Shown one piece after another: positions 1 to 5,124 of a stretch of DNA of 5,879 bases; the first letter of the stretch is position 1; every line of letters starts with the position of its first letter. Location of the stretch: the NCBI GenBank assembly GCA_964619685.1, contig CAZUET010000109.1, positions 1 to 5,879 of the forward strand. The letters are read 5' to 3'. Origin of the DNA: RUG14300 sp964619685. GTDB lineage: Bacteria > Bacillota > Clostridia > Christensenellales > CAG-1252. Both the position numbers and the translations under genes were made by a program. Under the pieces are notes generated by a model, which saw nothing but the letters and a program-made list of their open reading frames with translations, was not told the origin of the DNA and did no database searches.

Positions 1-172
1 TTATACAAGAGTTTTTACTAATTATAAAAAAAATTTTAGAAAATATTTTTTTCACGTCATTTGCTTGGGTCTATGAGCGTACGAGGTCATTTACTACGAC
101 ATAGCACAACAACACCGATATAACAAGTATTTGCTAATGCTTACTATTCTTTTCTCTAATATGTTTTTATCC

Positions 173-212
173 GCCGTCATACTTAGTGCACCATAGGCAT
201 AGCAAAGCGAAA
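173..212 (-). repeat. Degenerate GTCATACT-cored repeat, inverted copy
   Basis: Reading the plus strand, GCCGTCATACTTAG begins here and is followed by GCATAGCAAAGCGAAA. The reverse complements of the two copies further right begin GCTGTCATACTGAGCATAGG and GCTGTCATACTC, so this copy points the other way. Similarity is clear over the GTCATACT core and weaker outside it, with an apparent insertion of a few bases after the core. I recall short intergenic repeats of the form GTCATxCTGAGC-AGCGAAG in many bacterial genomes; that link is from memory and is not proven here. Confidence 0.45.
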
Positions 213-240
213 AACAAGTTGTAAAACAATTTGGTATCTT

Positions 241-271
241 GCGGACAATAGCGATATGATATTGTATCCGC
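241..271. repeat. Imperfect hairpin between repeat copies
   Basis: GCGGACAATA at 241-250 pairs with TATTG (260-264) and TCCGC (267-271). This gives ten base pairs interrupted by a two-base TA bulge, with a nine-base loop. It lies between the inverted repeat copy at 173-212 and the direct copy at 321-360, close to the centre of that inverted pair. This suggests one palindromic element of about 190 bp spanning roughly 170-362. No T-run follows, so it is not a standard terminator. Confidence 0.45.
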
Positions 272-295
272 CTTTAATAATATGGAACTATATAC

Positions 296-334
296 CGATA
301 CCTATTGTATCGCCCTACGGGTTCGACTTCGGTC
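296..334. repeat. Cluster of short hairpins incl. TTCG tetraloop
   Basis: CGATAC (296-301) pairs perfectly with GTATCG (307-312) around a five-base loop. Immediately after it, GAC-TTCG-GTC (325-334) forms a three-pair stem capped by a C(TTCG)G tetraloop, a notably stable RNA cap. The TTCG hairpin is part of the repeat copy at 321-360, and the copy at 462-498 keeps a weaker version (GAT-TTCG-GTT). The packing suggests that the element acts, or acted, as folded RNA or DNA. Confidence 0.4.
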
Positions 335-360
335 TATTAACCTATGCTCAGTATGACAGC
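321..360 (+). repeat. Degenerate GTCATACT-family repeat, copy A
   Basis: This 40-base copy starts GTTCGACTTCGGTC and ends GCTCAGTATGACAGC. It matches the copy at 462-498 at both ends (GTTCGAyTTCGGTy and AGTATGACAGC), with a more variable and slightly longer middle. Its reverse complement contains CTGTCATACTGAGCATAGG, matching the opposite-facing copy at 173-212. Two direct copies and one inverted copy within 330 bp indicate a local repeat family rather than a gene. Confidence 0.6.
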
Positions 361-431
361 AGACGAGAAAAAATTCTAATTTTTATGATGTATAAGCAAT
401 CTGCAAAAAATATCGGTGCCTTTCAATATAC

Positions 432-450
432 TGCAAGGCTCAGCCTTGCA
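432..450. repeat. Perfect palindrome, 9-bp arms
   Basis: TGCAAGGCT and AGCCTTGCA flank a single central C, giving a perfect inverted repeat that would fold with a small loop of about five bases. It lies between repeat copy A and copy B, about 65 bp beyond the stop codon of the minus-strand flavodoxin/ferredoxin gene. It could slow or stabilise the 3' end of that transcript. Neither strand has a T-run after it, so a simple intrinsic terminator is not supported. Confidence 0.5.
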
Positions 451-461
451 CTGCTTGAACC

Positions 462-498
462 GTTCGATTTCGGTTTTTCTTCTCTTGAGTATGACAGC
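462..498 (+). repeat. Degenerate GTCATACT-family repeat, copy B
   Basis: This 37-base copy begins GTTCGATTTCGGT and ends GAGTATGACAGC, the same frame and orientation as the copy at 321-360. The middle is T-rich and diverged. It ends 17 bases short of the stop codon of the minus-strand flavodoxin/ferredoxin gene, so it would be transcribed as the first part of that gene's 3' untranslated region. Confidence 0.6.
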
Positions 499-514
499 GG
501 ATTATAACTAATAC

Positions 515-1213
515 TTAGAGTTTAATAGCTTTGTTTGGACATGTGTTCATGCAGGCGGAGCAATGATTACATGAGGAGTGCTTAAAAACAGCCTTATCAT
601 CTATCAACTCGATATTGTTAAGGTTACATGCATCTAAACAGGCTCCGCATCCGTCACAGGATAAATCTACCTTTAACCGCTTATCGGTGTGATGCTTAAC
701 TATCGTTGGATTTAAGGCTGAACCTATCACTCCAACTAACGATACCGATTGTTGCATTATCGGCTCGGCACTATATACATTATGAGCTATTCTTAACGCT
801 TCGGCTTCGGCTCTTGATATTACGCTAAGCCTCGTTTTTTCGCTCATTTTGCTATGACAAAATACATTAGTGGATGGCATAGTTACCGCACTAAAAAATA
901 TTCTCTTTCCCTTCGATTTAAAAAGGCTGTTTACATAACCTCGTGCGTTGCCTGATGAGTACGAGCAAACTGCAATATATATCACTTCATCCGACCCCTT
1001 AAAAGTACTCTTTTCAAGATAGTCACTAAGTTCGTGCGGAATACGCATATTGAATATCGGACTAACAATTATATACGGTACATCCGAATAAAAATCTCCG
1101 ACGACACCGTTTTTAATGTCGCTATTAAGACAAACGATCTCTTCACTGTATTTAGTTGCGATTAATTCCGCAATATGCTTACTGCTTCCTGAACATGAAT
1201 AGTATAATATCAT
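515..1213 (-). CDS. EFR1-like flavodoxin / 2[4Fe-4S] ferredoxin fusion protein
   Basis: This 232-residue cytoplasmic protein joins a flavodoxin-like domain (about 1-165) to a C-terminal bacterial ferredoxin domain (about 183-230). The start MILYYSCSGSSKHIAE has the position and character of the FMN phosphate loop, which in this family usually reads FSGTGNS. The ferredoxin part has two complete four-cysteine motifs: Cys186, 189, 192, 196 and Cys215, 218, 221, 225. The second is followed by the usual Pro; the first has Asn instead. By family knowledge such proteins carry electrons between an FMN and two [4Fe-4S] clusters; the partners are unknown. A strong AAGGAGA site six bases upstream supports the start. 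The gene stands alone, divergent from the small membrane protein gene across 45 bp. The domain call is firm, the physiological role is not. Confidence 0.85.
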   Translation of the reverse strand: MILYYSCSGSSKHIAELIATKYSEEIVCLNSDIKNGVVGDFYSDVPYIIVSPIFNMRIPHELSDYLEKSTFKGSDEVIYIAVCSYSSGNARGYVNSLFKSKGKRIFFSAVTMPSTNVFCHSKMSEKTRLSVISRAEAEALRIAHNVYSAEPIMQQSVSLVGVIGSALNPTIVKHHTDKRLKVDLSCDGCGACLDACNLNNIELIDDKAVFKHSSCNHCSACMNTCPNKAIKL

Positions 1214-1218
1214 TTATT

Positions 1219-1225
1219 TCTCCTT
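1219..1225 (-). promoter_or_regulatory. Ribosome binding site of the EFR1-like gene
   Basis: On the minus strand AAGGAGA lies five bases before the ATG at 1213, a near-perfect Shine-Dalgarno site that fixes the start. It occupies part of the 45-bp gap to the divergent membrane protein gene. That leaves very little room for separate promoters, and I could not identify a convincing -35/-10 pair for either direction. Confidence 0.75.
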
Positions 1226-1258
1226 GTTTGGTATATTCGCACGCTTTTCTCAAATACT

Positions 1259-1558
1259 ATGAATATGGGAAACTGCGAAAATAACAATAAATTTATCGAA
1301 TTTAATAGTAGATCCTTCATTCCATTCGTCATAGGAATAATTCTTAGCGTATCTACCGTAATAATGTTTTTTATCGGTACATTTGGCAACAATCAAGTCA
1401 CCCTATGGATAGCATCGGCAATTTCGGGCATCCTTGCTCTTATTTTTATGACCTATGCAATTTTCACAACAGACGGATGGATGAGAATGTTTAGCATTCT
1501 ATTTATAGTAGCCGTTACCGCTATGATAACTTACATGGCTACTGCAACTTGGGCGTAA
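1259..1558 (+). CDS. Small three-helix membrane protein, unknown function
   Basis: This 99-residue protein is not recognised. It has a polar Asn-rich N-terminus (1-19) and three hydrophobic stretches at about 20-42, 47-70 and 75-97, separated by short polar turns (FGNNQ; TDGWMR). No enzyme motif is visible. Met1 (1259) or Met3 (1265) could be the start, and neither has a Shine-Dalgarno site, which is unusual beside neighbours with strong sites. Its TAA ends at 1558 and the ispE stop begins at 1559, so the two genes meet tail to tail with no spacer. A short minus-strand frame at 1210-1392 overlaps it but has no protein character. The regular membrane topology argues for a real gene; absence of a ribosome binding site is the main reason for doubt. 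Confidence 0.6.
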   Translation: MNMGNCENNNKFIEFNSRSFIPFVIGIILSVSTVIMFFIGTFGNNQVTLWIASAISGILALIFMTYAIFTTDGWMRMFSILFIVAVTAMITYMATATWA

Positions 1559-2404
1559 TCAATATCTCGGAACAAATTGATAAACGCCAACATTTATATC
1601 AAGAGGAGCGTTTGCTTGATGGGCATACGCTTTTTCTATATCGGTATACAACGCATAATACGAACTTCCCGATCCGCTCATGGCTGTATGCTTTGGCTCC
1701 TTATCCGCATTTATATATTCCGCAGTCTTACCAATCTCGGGTGCTATACCGCATACCACATTATATAGTATATTGGTACTTAATAGGCGGTTACTTACTC
1801 CGTTACGAATATTATCGACAAGATCCATTATTCTTATATTATATGGCTTCTTAGCAATTTCGTCAAAGGCTCGGTATGCTTCCCGTGCCGTTACAGATAC
1901 ATCGGGGGTTGCGACCAGTGTGAATTGATATGGCAATGGCTCTAACTGCTCTATCACCTCTCCGTATCCCGTGCATCTCGCAGTACCTCCGCTCAATAAA
2001 AAGCATACATCCGCTCCTATTGCCTCGGCTAATGGTGGTAAAAGACCGAAATCTATTCCATATAATATAGCCATTCCTCTAAGCACAGCCGCAGCATCCG
2101 CAGATGATCCACCCAAGCCTGCCCCTATAGGAATACGCTTAACGATATGAATATTTACGCCGTTAACTCCAAACGCCATTACAAAGGCTTCAGCCGCTCT
2201 TATTGCATTGGTATCTTGAACAGCATCATCCTGTACGGTTACCCTACACTTGGTGTCACTTCTAACGCTCAGCTCTACATAATCGTATAAATCGATAGTT
2301 TGCATTACCGTATCGACATAATGCATACCGTTATCATCATTTCTACCGAGTATATCGAAACATAAATTAATTTTGGCATACGCCTTCATCGTTATTTTTT
2401 TCAT
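1559..2404 (-). CDS. ispE: 4-diphosphocytidyl-2-C-methyl-D-erythritol kinase
   Basis: IspE uses ATP to phosphorylate the 2-hydroxyl of CDP-methylerythritol in the non-mevalonate isoprenoid pathway, in the cytosol. The 281 residues match the usual IspE length. All three GHMP-kinase motifs are present: AYAKINL at 8-14 with the expected catalytic Lys11, the glycine-rich ATP loop PIGAGLGGSSADAA at 92-105, and MSGSGSS at 242-248. The catalytic Asp is expected at Asp132 in GADVCF, where many homologues read ADVPF. GSGSS replaces the commoner GSGPT. AYAKINL lies so near the N-terminus that the start must be Met1 or Met6. Neither has a Shine-Dalgarno site, and the promoter at 2411-2439 predicts transcription beginning at the Met1 ATG, so the mRNA is probably leaderless. 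It is divergent from spoIIR; I recall ispE near spoIIR in other clostridia. Confidence 0.95.
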   Translation of the reverse strand: MKKITMKAYAKINLCFDILGRNDDNGMHYVDTVMQTIDLYDYVELSVRSDTKCRVTVQDDAVQDTNAIRAAEAFVMAFGVNGVNIHIVKRIPIGAGLGGSSADAAAVLRGMAILYGIDFGLLPPLAEAIGADVCFLLSGGTARCTGYGEVIEQLEPLPYQFTLVATPDVSVTAREAYRAFDEIAKKPYNIRIMDLVDNIRNGVSNRLLSTNILYNVVCGIAPEIGKTAEYINADKEPKHTAMSGSGSSYYALYTDIEKAYAHQANAPLDINVGVYQFVPRY

Positions 2405-2410
2405 AAAACT

Positions 2411-2439
2411 ATTATAACATATTTATTTCCGAATGTATA
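2411..2439 (-). promoter_or_regulatory. Extended -10 sigma-A promoter of ispE
   Basis: On the minus strand the -10 is a perfect TATAAT (2416 down to 2411), preceded by TG plus one base (extended -10). The -35 is TATACA (2439 to 2434), four of six matches to TTGACA, with the ideal 17-base spacer. A start point six to seven bases downstream falls at 2404-2405, on or next to the A of the ispE ATG. The -35 bases are also the candidate -35 of the opposite-strand spoIIR promoter. Confidence 0.75.
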
Positions 2440-2463
2440 GATGTTTTTTTACTGTCAATAATT
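2435..2463 (+). promoter_or_regulatory. Candidate sigma-F/G-type promoter of spoIIR operon
   Basis: GTATA at 2435-2439 and GTCAATAATT at 2454-2463, 14 bases apart, resemble the B. subtilis forespore sigma-F pattern as I recall it (GywTA, then GgnrAnAnTw). Only the second G of the -10 departs. Known spoIIR genes are sigma-F dependent, which fits. Weak points: the spacer looks about a base short, and the predicted start near 2469 leaves an 11-base leader with the Shine-Dalgarno site at its 5' end. The same DNA could instead be read as a poor sigma-A promoter (TGTATA, 17 bases, AATAAT). Confidence 0.45.
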
Positions 2464-2467
2464 TATG

Positions 2468-2473
2468 CAGGAG
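2468..2473 (+). promoter_or_regulatory. Ribosome binding site deciding the spoIIR start
   Basis: CAGGAG lies six bases before the ATG at 2480. An in-frame ATG at 2465 would place this site inside its own codons 2-3 and has no site of its own upstream. The 2480 start is therefore preferred and gives a typical signal peptide beginning MNKKALILL. Confidence 0.8.
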
Positions 2474-2479
2474 TTAATT

Positions 2480-3019
2480 ATGAACAAAAAAGCATTAATT
2501 TTATTATTTTCATTTTTATCCATATTGATTATTGCCCTTTTAACGGCATGCAGTACATTCGATACCGAAGACTACATACGCATACATATCCGTGCAGATT
2601 CGGATAGCAACGCCGATCAGTCGGTCAAGCTCGCCGTAAGAGATGAGATAGTCGGATATCTATCCATTAAATCAAACGGAGTGCATTCCAGAGAAGAAAT
2701 GCTCACTTTACTTGAAAAAGAATTGCCCAATTTAGAACTTCGTGCAAATAAGGTCCTAAGTGAAAATGGGTTCGATTACAGATGCAAGGCAAACATCCGC
2801 AGAGAAGATTTCCCCGAAAGAAGCTACGGCGAGTTGACATTGCCCGAGGGAAACTATCTATCGCTCATTCTTGAGCTTGGAAGCGGTCAAGGTCAAAACT
2901 GGTGGTGCGTGGCTTATCCGACGCTCTGCTTTATTGCATCCGAGGATACTGACGGAGATACCGTGGAATACCGTAGCATTATAGCTGATTTTTTTAATAA
3001 ATTAACGGAGAATAAATAG
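2480..3019 (+). CDS. spoIIR: Stage II sporulation protein R (SpoIIR)
   Basis: SpoIIR is the forespore signal that crosses the septum and triggers the SpoIIGA protease to activate pro-sigma-E in the mother cell (family knowledge). The 179-residue product has a Lys-led hydrophobic signal (about 1-23). After it come SpoIIR hallmarks: IRIHIRADSDS at 33-43 followed by the VRDEIVGYL helix, YGELTLPEGNY at 116-126, and NWWCVAYPTLCF at 140-151. It is shorter than the roughly 220-residue Bacillus protein, as clostridial forms often are. LTAC at 21-24 followed by Ser fits a lipobox, so the protein may be lipid-anchored through Cys24 rather than released; this is inference. The start follows the CAGGAG site. 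Its stop codon overlaps the GTG of sleB by one base, implying translational coupling. A forespore-type promoter candidate lies just upstream. Confidence 0.93.
   Translation: MNKKALILLFSFLSILIIALLTACSTFDTEDYIRIHIRADSDSNADQSVKLAVRDEIVGYLSIKSNGVHSREEMLTLLEKELPNLELRANKVLSENGFDYRCKANIRREDFPERSYGELTLPEGNYLSLILELGSGQGQNWWCVAYPTLCFIASEDTDGDTVEYRSIIADFFNKLTENK
3007..3010 (+). promoter_or_regulatory. Ribosome binding site for the sleB GTG start
   Basis: GGAG sits eight bases before the GTG at 3019, inside the last codons of spoIIR. It supports the GTG start in the TAGTG overlap and a signal sequence beginning MEKAIITSI. No in-frame ATG codes for a start before the hydrophobic segment. Confidence 0.65.
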
Positions 3020-3714
3020 TGGAAAAAGCAATAATTACATCAATTACCATAGTTTTCGTAATAACATGTGCCCTCGTTCTATTCGTAGGCGTACCGATAC
3101 CTGCAAACGGTGAACAAAATGCAGTCATCGAAGCGGTCGTTCTTAAAAAGGGTTCGACAGGTAGCACCGTCAAAACATTACAAACTAAGCTAAAAAACTG
3201 GGGTTACTATAAAGGCTCTATAGACGGCATATACGGTTCACAGACCGTCGAAGCAGTAAAGTATTTTCAACGCCGTAACGGGCTTACAGCAGACGGAATA
3301 GTCGGTAAAAAGACGGCGGCAGCTATTGGAATCACCCTAACATCGTCCGGTTCAGGTTATTCAAATTCGGACACATACCTTTTGGCAAGAGCAATATACG
3401 GAGAGGCTCGTGGCGAACCATATATAGGTCAAGTGGCGGTTGCTGCAGTTATTCTCAATCGTGTAAAGGATAGCCGTTTTCCAAATACCGTGTCGGGGGT
3501 CATCTACCAAAAGAATGCGTTTACTTGCGTTGCGGACGGTCAAATCAACCTAACACCCGATCAAACGGCAATTAAAGCCGCTAAAGATGCACTTTCAGGG
3601 TGGGATCCTACCAACGGATGCCTTTATTACTACAATCCAAGTACAGCTACGTCCGCTTGGATATGGACAAGACAGGTTCGACTGAAAATAGGCGAACACA
3701 ACTTCTGCGTATAG
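3019..3714 (+). CDS. sleB: Spore cortex-lytic enzyme SleB
   Basis: SleB is a lytic transglycosylase that cleaves cortex peptidoglycan between muramic lactam-containing strands during germination (family knowledge). The 231 residues contain a signal or anchor segment (about 5-30), a peptidoglycan-binding type 1 domain (about 43-105: VLKKGSTGSTVKTLQTKL, GYYKGSIDGIYG, GLTADGIVGKKT), a short Ser/Gly-rich linker, and a complete cell-wall hydrolase 2 domain (about 118-231). IYGEARGE at 126-133 holds the expected catalytic Glu129. NAFTCVADGQ and ATSAWIWTRQV are further family signatures. It is shorter than the roughly 300-residue Bacillus enzyme, with a short linker. Translation starts at GTG, overlapping the spoIIR stop, and ypeB follows after ten bases. 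The sleB-ypeB pairing is classical; having spoIIR as the leading gene is less usual. Confidence 0.95.
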   Translation: MEKAIITSITIVFVITCALVLFVGVPIPANGEQNAVIEAVVLKKGSTGSTVKTLQTKLKNWGYYKGSIDGIYGSQTVEAVKYFQRRNGLTADGIVGKKTAAAIGITLTSSGSGYSNSDTYLLARAIYGEARGEPYIGQVAVAAVILNRVKDSRFPNTVSGVIYQKNAFTCVADGQINLTPDQTAIKAAKDALSGWDPTNGCLYYYNPSTATSAWIWTRQVRLKIGEHNFCV

Positions 3715-3715
3715 A

Positions 3716-3721
3716 GGGGGG
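3716..3721 (+). promoter_or_regulatory. G-run ribosome binding site of ypeB
   Basis: A run of six Gs fills most of the ten bases between the sleB stop and the ypeB ATG, and ends three bases before the start. It is an atypical, closely placed Shine-Dalgarno site without the usual GGAGG core. Coupled translation from sleB may compensate for it. Confidence 0.6.
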
Positions 3722-3724
3722 AAT

Positions 3725-5050
3725 ATGTATAAAAAAACAATTAGTGCTTTGATCGCAGTTTGTATTATCCTTACTATGGGTCTTTTAGGCGTGTCGGTCG
3801 CTTTTGGAATAACTCATAAAAACGAAAAAATCGAAAAAAATTCGCTAAACGGAAGCCTTGAAAATGTCTATAAACGCAACTATTACGAGTTTTCTTATCA
3901 AATGTCAAATGTAGGAGATTCGCTTAATAAATTGCTCGTCAGCTATTCGCCAAGCTATCAGCAAAAGCTACTTACCGAGGTGAGCGAGGACACAGCGGCG
4001 GCTATTGCGTGTATTTCTACCATTTCAGATACGACCGAGAACGGAGAAAAAACGGTGGCTTTTATCAATAAAGTCGGAGATTATGCTAAATCGCTCAACT
4101 ATAAAATTGCTCGTGGAAAATCCATTGACAATAAAGATAAAGCCGACCTCACCGCTGTATATAATGCGGTATTAACGCTAAACCGCTCGCTTTCCGAAAT
4201 GTCCGATAAAATAGAAGACGATTACCGTTTTTTGGCGTCACTCGACACCAAAAATGACCTATTTGCATCCTTTCTTTCAAATATAGAAATGGATATCAAA
4301 TACCCTTCTCTTATCTATGACGGTCCATTTAGCGATGCCCTCGAGGAAAAAACTCCTTCATTGACTGGTGCAAAATTAAGCAAAGAGCAAGCACAGCAAA
4401 AAGCGGATATATATCTACCCTTTGACGGTAAAACAGAGTATGTAACCGAATCGACAGATAGTGTTGCATCATACATCTTTTCGGCAAAAAAAGATTTAGA
4501 TGAATACTTTATTACCGTTGCGAAAGCCGGCGGTTGGCTCGTTTCAATAACATGCAACGGCGAATCGGATGAAAATAATATTTCGGAGGACAATGCGGTA
4601 AAGGTTGCTAATGAGTATTTGACAGCCTTGGGCATAACAGACACAGAAGCCGTGTGGTGTAGCGACTATAACAGCATTTATTATGTCAATTTCGTTTGTA
4701 AGGTGCAAGATACCCTCATCTACCCCGATATGATCAAAATCAAAGTATCCGCTAAGGACGGCTCTATCATGGGCTTCGAGAGTTTGAATTATATCTTCAA
4801 CCATAAGCAACGCAACATTGCTACACCAAAAATAAGCAAGGACGAAGCAATGAAAAAGGTAACGGATATTGAAATAGAAAGAGTTAGACTTGCTTTGATT
4901 CCTACCGACGGTGGTGGCGAGATGCTATGCTGGGAAATAGCCGGCAAAACGAACGAAGACTATTATTTTATTTATGTCGATGCCAATGACGGCGATGAAA
5001 TCAATGTGTTTAGAGTAATCGATTCGGGACAAGGATCGCTGTTAGTGTAG
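3725..5050 (+). CDS. ypeB: Germination protein YpeB
   Basis: YpeB is the spore-envelope partner that SleB needs to accumulate and stay stable in the dormant spore; the two depend on each other (family knowledge from Bacillus). The 441 residues are close to the roughly 450 of B. subtilis YpeB. There is an N-terminal membrane anchor (about 6-29), then a long mainly helical domain (about 35-190) rich in Lys, Asp and Asn, ending at the conserved YPSLIYDGPFSD (193-204). The C-terminal half holds PepSY-type repeats, marked by LSKEQAQQKA (218-227), ISEDNAVKVA (286-295) and ISKDEAMKKV (370-379). The final segment, CWEIAG to the C-terminus (402-441), ends DYYFIYVDANDGDEINVFRV as in other YpeB proteins. 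No truncation is apparent. It is the last gene of the spoIIR-sleB-ypeB unit; no clear terminator follows. Confidence 0.93.
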   Translation: MYKKTISALIAVCIILTMGLLGVSVAFGITHKNEKIEKNSLNGSLENVYKRNYYEFSYQMSNVGDSLNKLLVSYSPSYQQKLLTEVSEDTAAAIACISTISDTTENGEKTVAFINKVGDYAKSLNYKIARGKSIDNKDKADLTAVYNAVLTLNRSLSEMSDKIEDDYRFLASLDTKNDLFASFLSNIEMDIKYPSLIYDGPFSDALEEKTPSLTGAKLSKEQAQQKADIYLPFDGKTEYVTESTDSVASYIFSAKKDLDEYFITVAKAGGWLVSITCNGESDENNISEDNAVKVANEYLTALGITDTEAVWCSDYNSIYYVNFVCKVQDTLIYPDMIKIKVSAKDGSIMGFESLNYIFNHKQRNIATPKISKDEAMKKVTDIEIERVRLALIPTDGGGEMLCWEIAGKTNEDYYFIYVDANDGDEINVFRVIDSGQGSLLV

Positions 5051-5067
5051 TTTTTGTTAATTGGCTA

Positions 5068-5097
5068 TTGACTTGATACACTCTTGAAGGTTATAAT
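5068..5097 (+). promoter_or_regulatory. Sigma-A promoter of the GtrA-like gene
   Basis: TTGACT (5068-5073) and a perfect TATAAT (5092-5097) are 18 bases apart, a strong housekeeping promoter. The start would be near 5104, giving a leader of about 20 bases that includes the ribosome binding site. It separates this gene from the sporulation operon and indicates vegetative expression. Confidence 0.75.
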
Positions 5098-5111
5098 TAT
5101 CCTATCAACCG

Positions 5112-5118
5112 AAAGGAG
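5112..5118 (+). promoter_or_regulatory. Ribosome binding site of the GtrA-like gene
   Basis: AAAGGAG lies six bases before the ATG at 5125, a near-ideal Shine-Dalgarno site that fixes the start and implies efficient translation. Confidence 0.75.
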
Positions 5119-5124
5119 TAAACT

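Larger units (their letters stand above)
1..514. other. Gene-poor AT-rich region with degenerate repeats
   Basis: No convincing coding sequence is visible in these 514 bases. The longest open frame (256-507) is a translation of repeat copies and has no ribosome binding site. The first 60 bases are almost pure A/T. GTCATTT occurs at 55-61 and again at 87-93. From about 170 onward there are three degenerate copies of a GTCATACT-cored repeat and several hairpins, listed separately. The region lies downstream of the minus-strand flavodoxin/ferredoxin gene and would form its 3' untranslated region. I see no classical terminator (stem followed by a T-run) in either direction. Confidence 0.6.

Noticed and set aside
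432..450. Palindrome as an intrinsic terminator for the EFR1-like gene
   Set aside because: The stem is good but neither strand has the required T-run after it.
256..507. 83-residue open frame on the plus strand
   Set aside because: Much of it is a translation of two degenerate repeat copies (both encode a PFDFG/GFDFG then YDS pattern). It has no ribosome binding site and no recognisable domain.
1..514. CRISPR array or tRNA in the left region
   Set aside because: Repeat copies are few, diverged, unevenly spaced and in both orientations, and no cloverleaf with a CCA-type acceptor stem was found.
1210..1392. 60-residue minus-strand frame overlapping the EFR1-like start by four bases
   Set aside because: It lies antisense to the better-supported membrane protein, has no ribosome binding site of its own and lacks protein-like character, despite the suggestive ATGA overlap.
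1549..1928. Three plus-strand frames antisense to ispE (1549-1854, 1577-1768, 1680-1928)
   Set aside because: They are antisense shadows of a confidently identified ispE and show no domain or ribosome binding site.
2465..2479. Upstream ATG at 2465 as the spoIIR start
   Set aside because: It would put the CAGGAG site within its own second and third codons and has no Shine-Dalgarno site ahead of it. The ATG at 2480 is six bases past that site.
2976..3004. Separate forespore promoter for sleB (GCATT, 15 bases, AATAAATTA)
   Set aside because: The -10 matches only a few core positions, and the start would fall at the GGAG ribosome binding site, leaving almost no leader.
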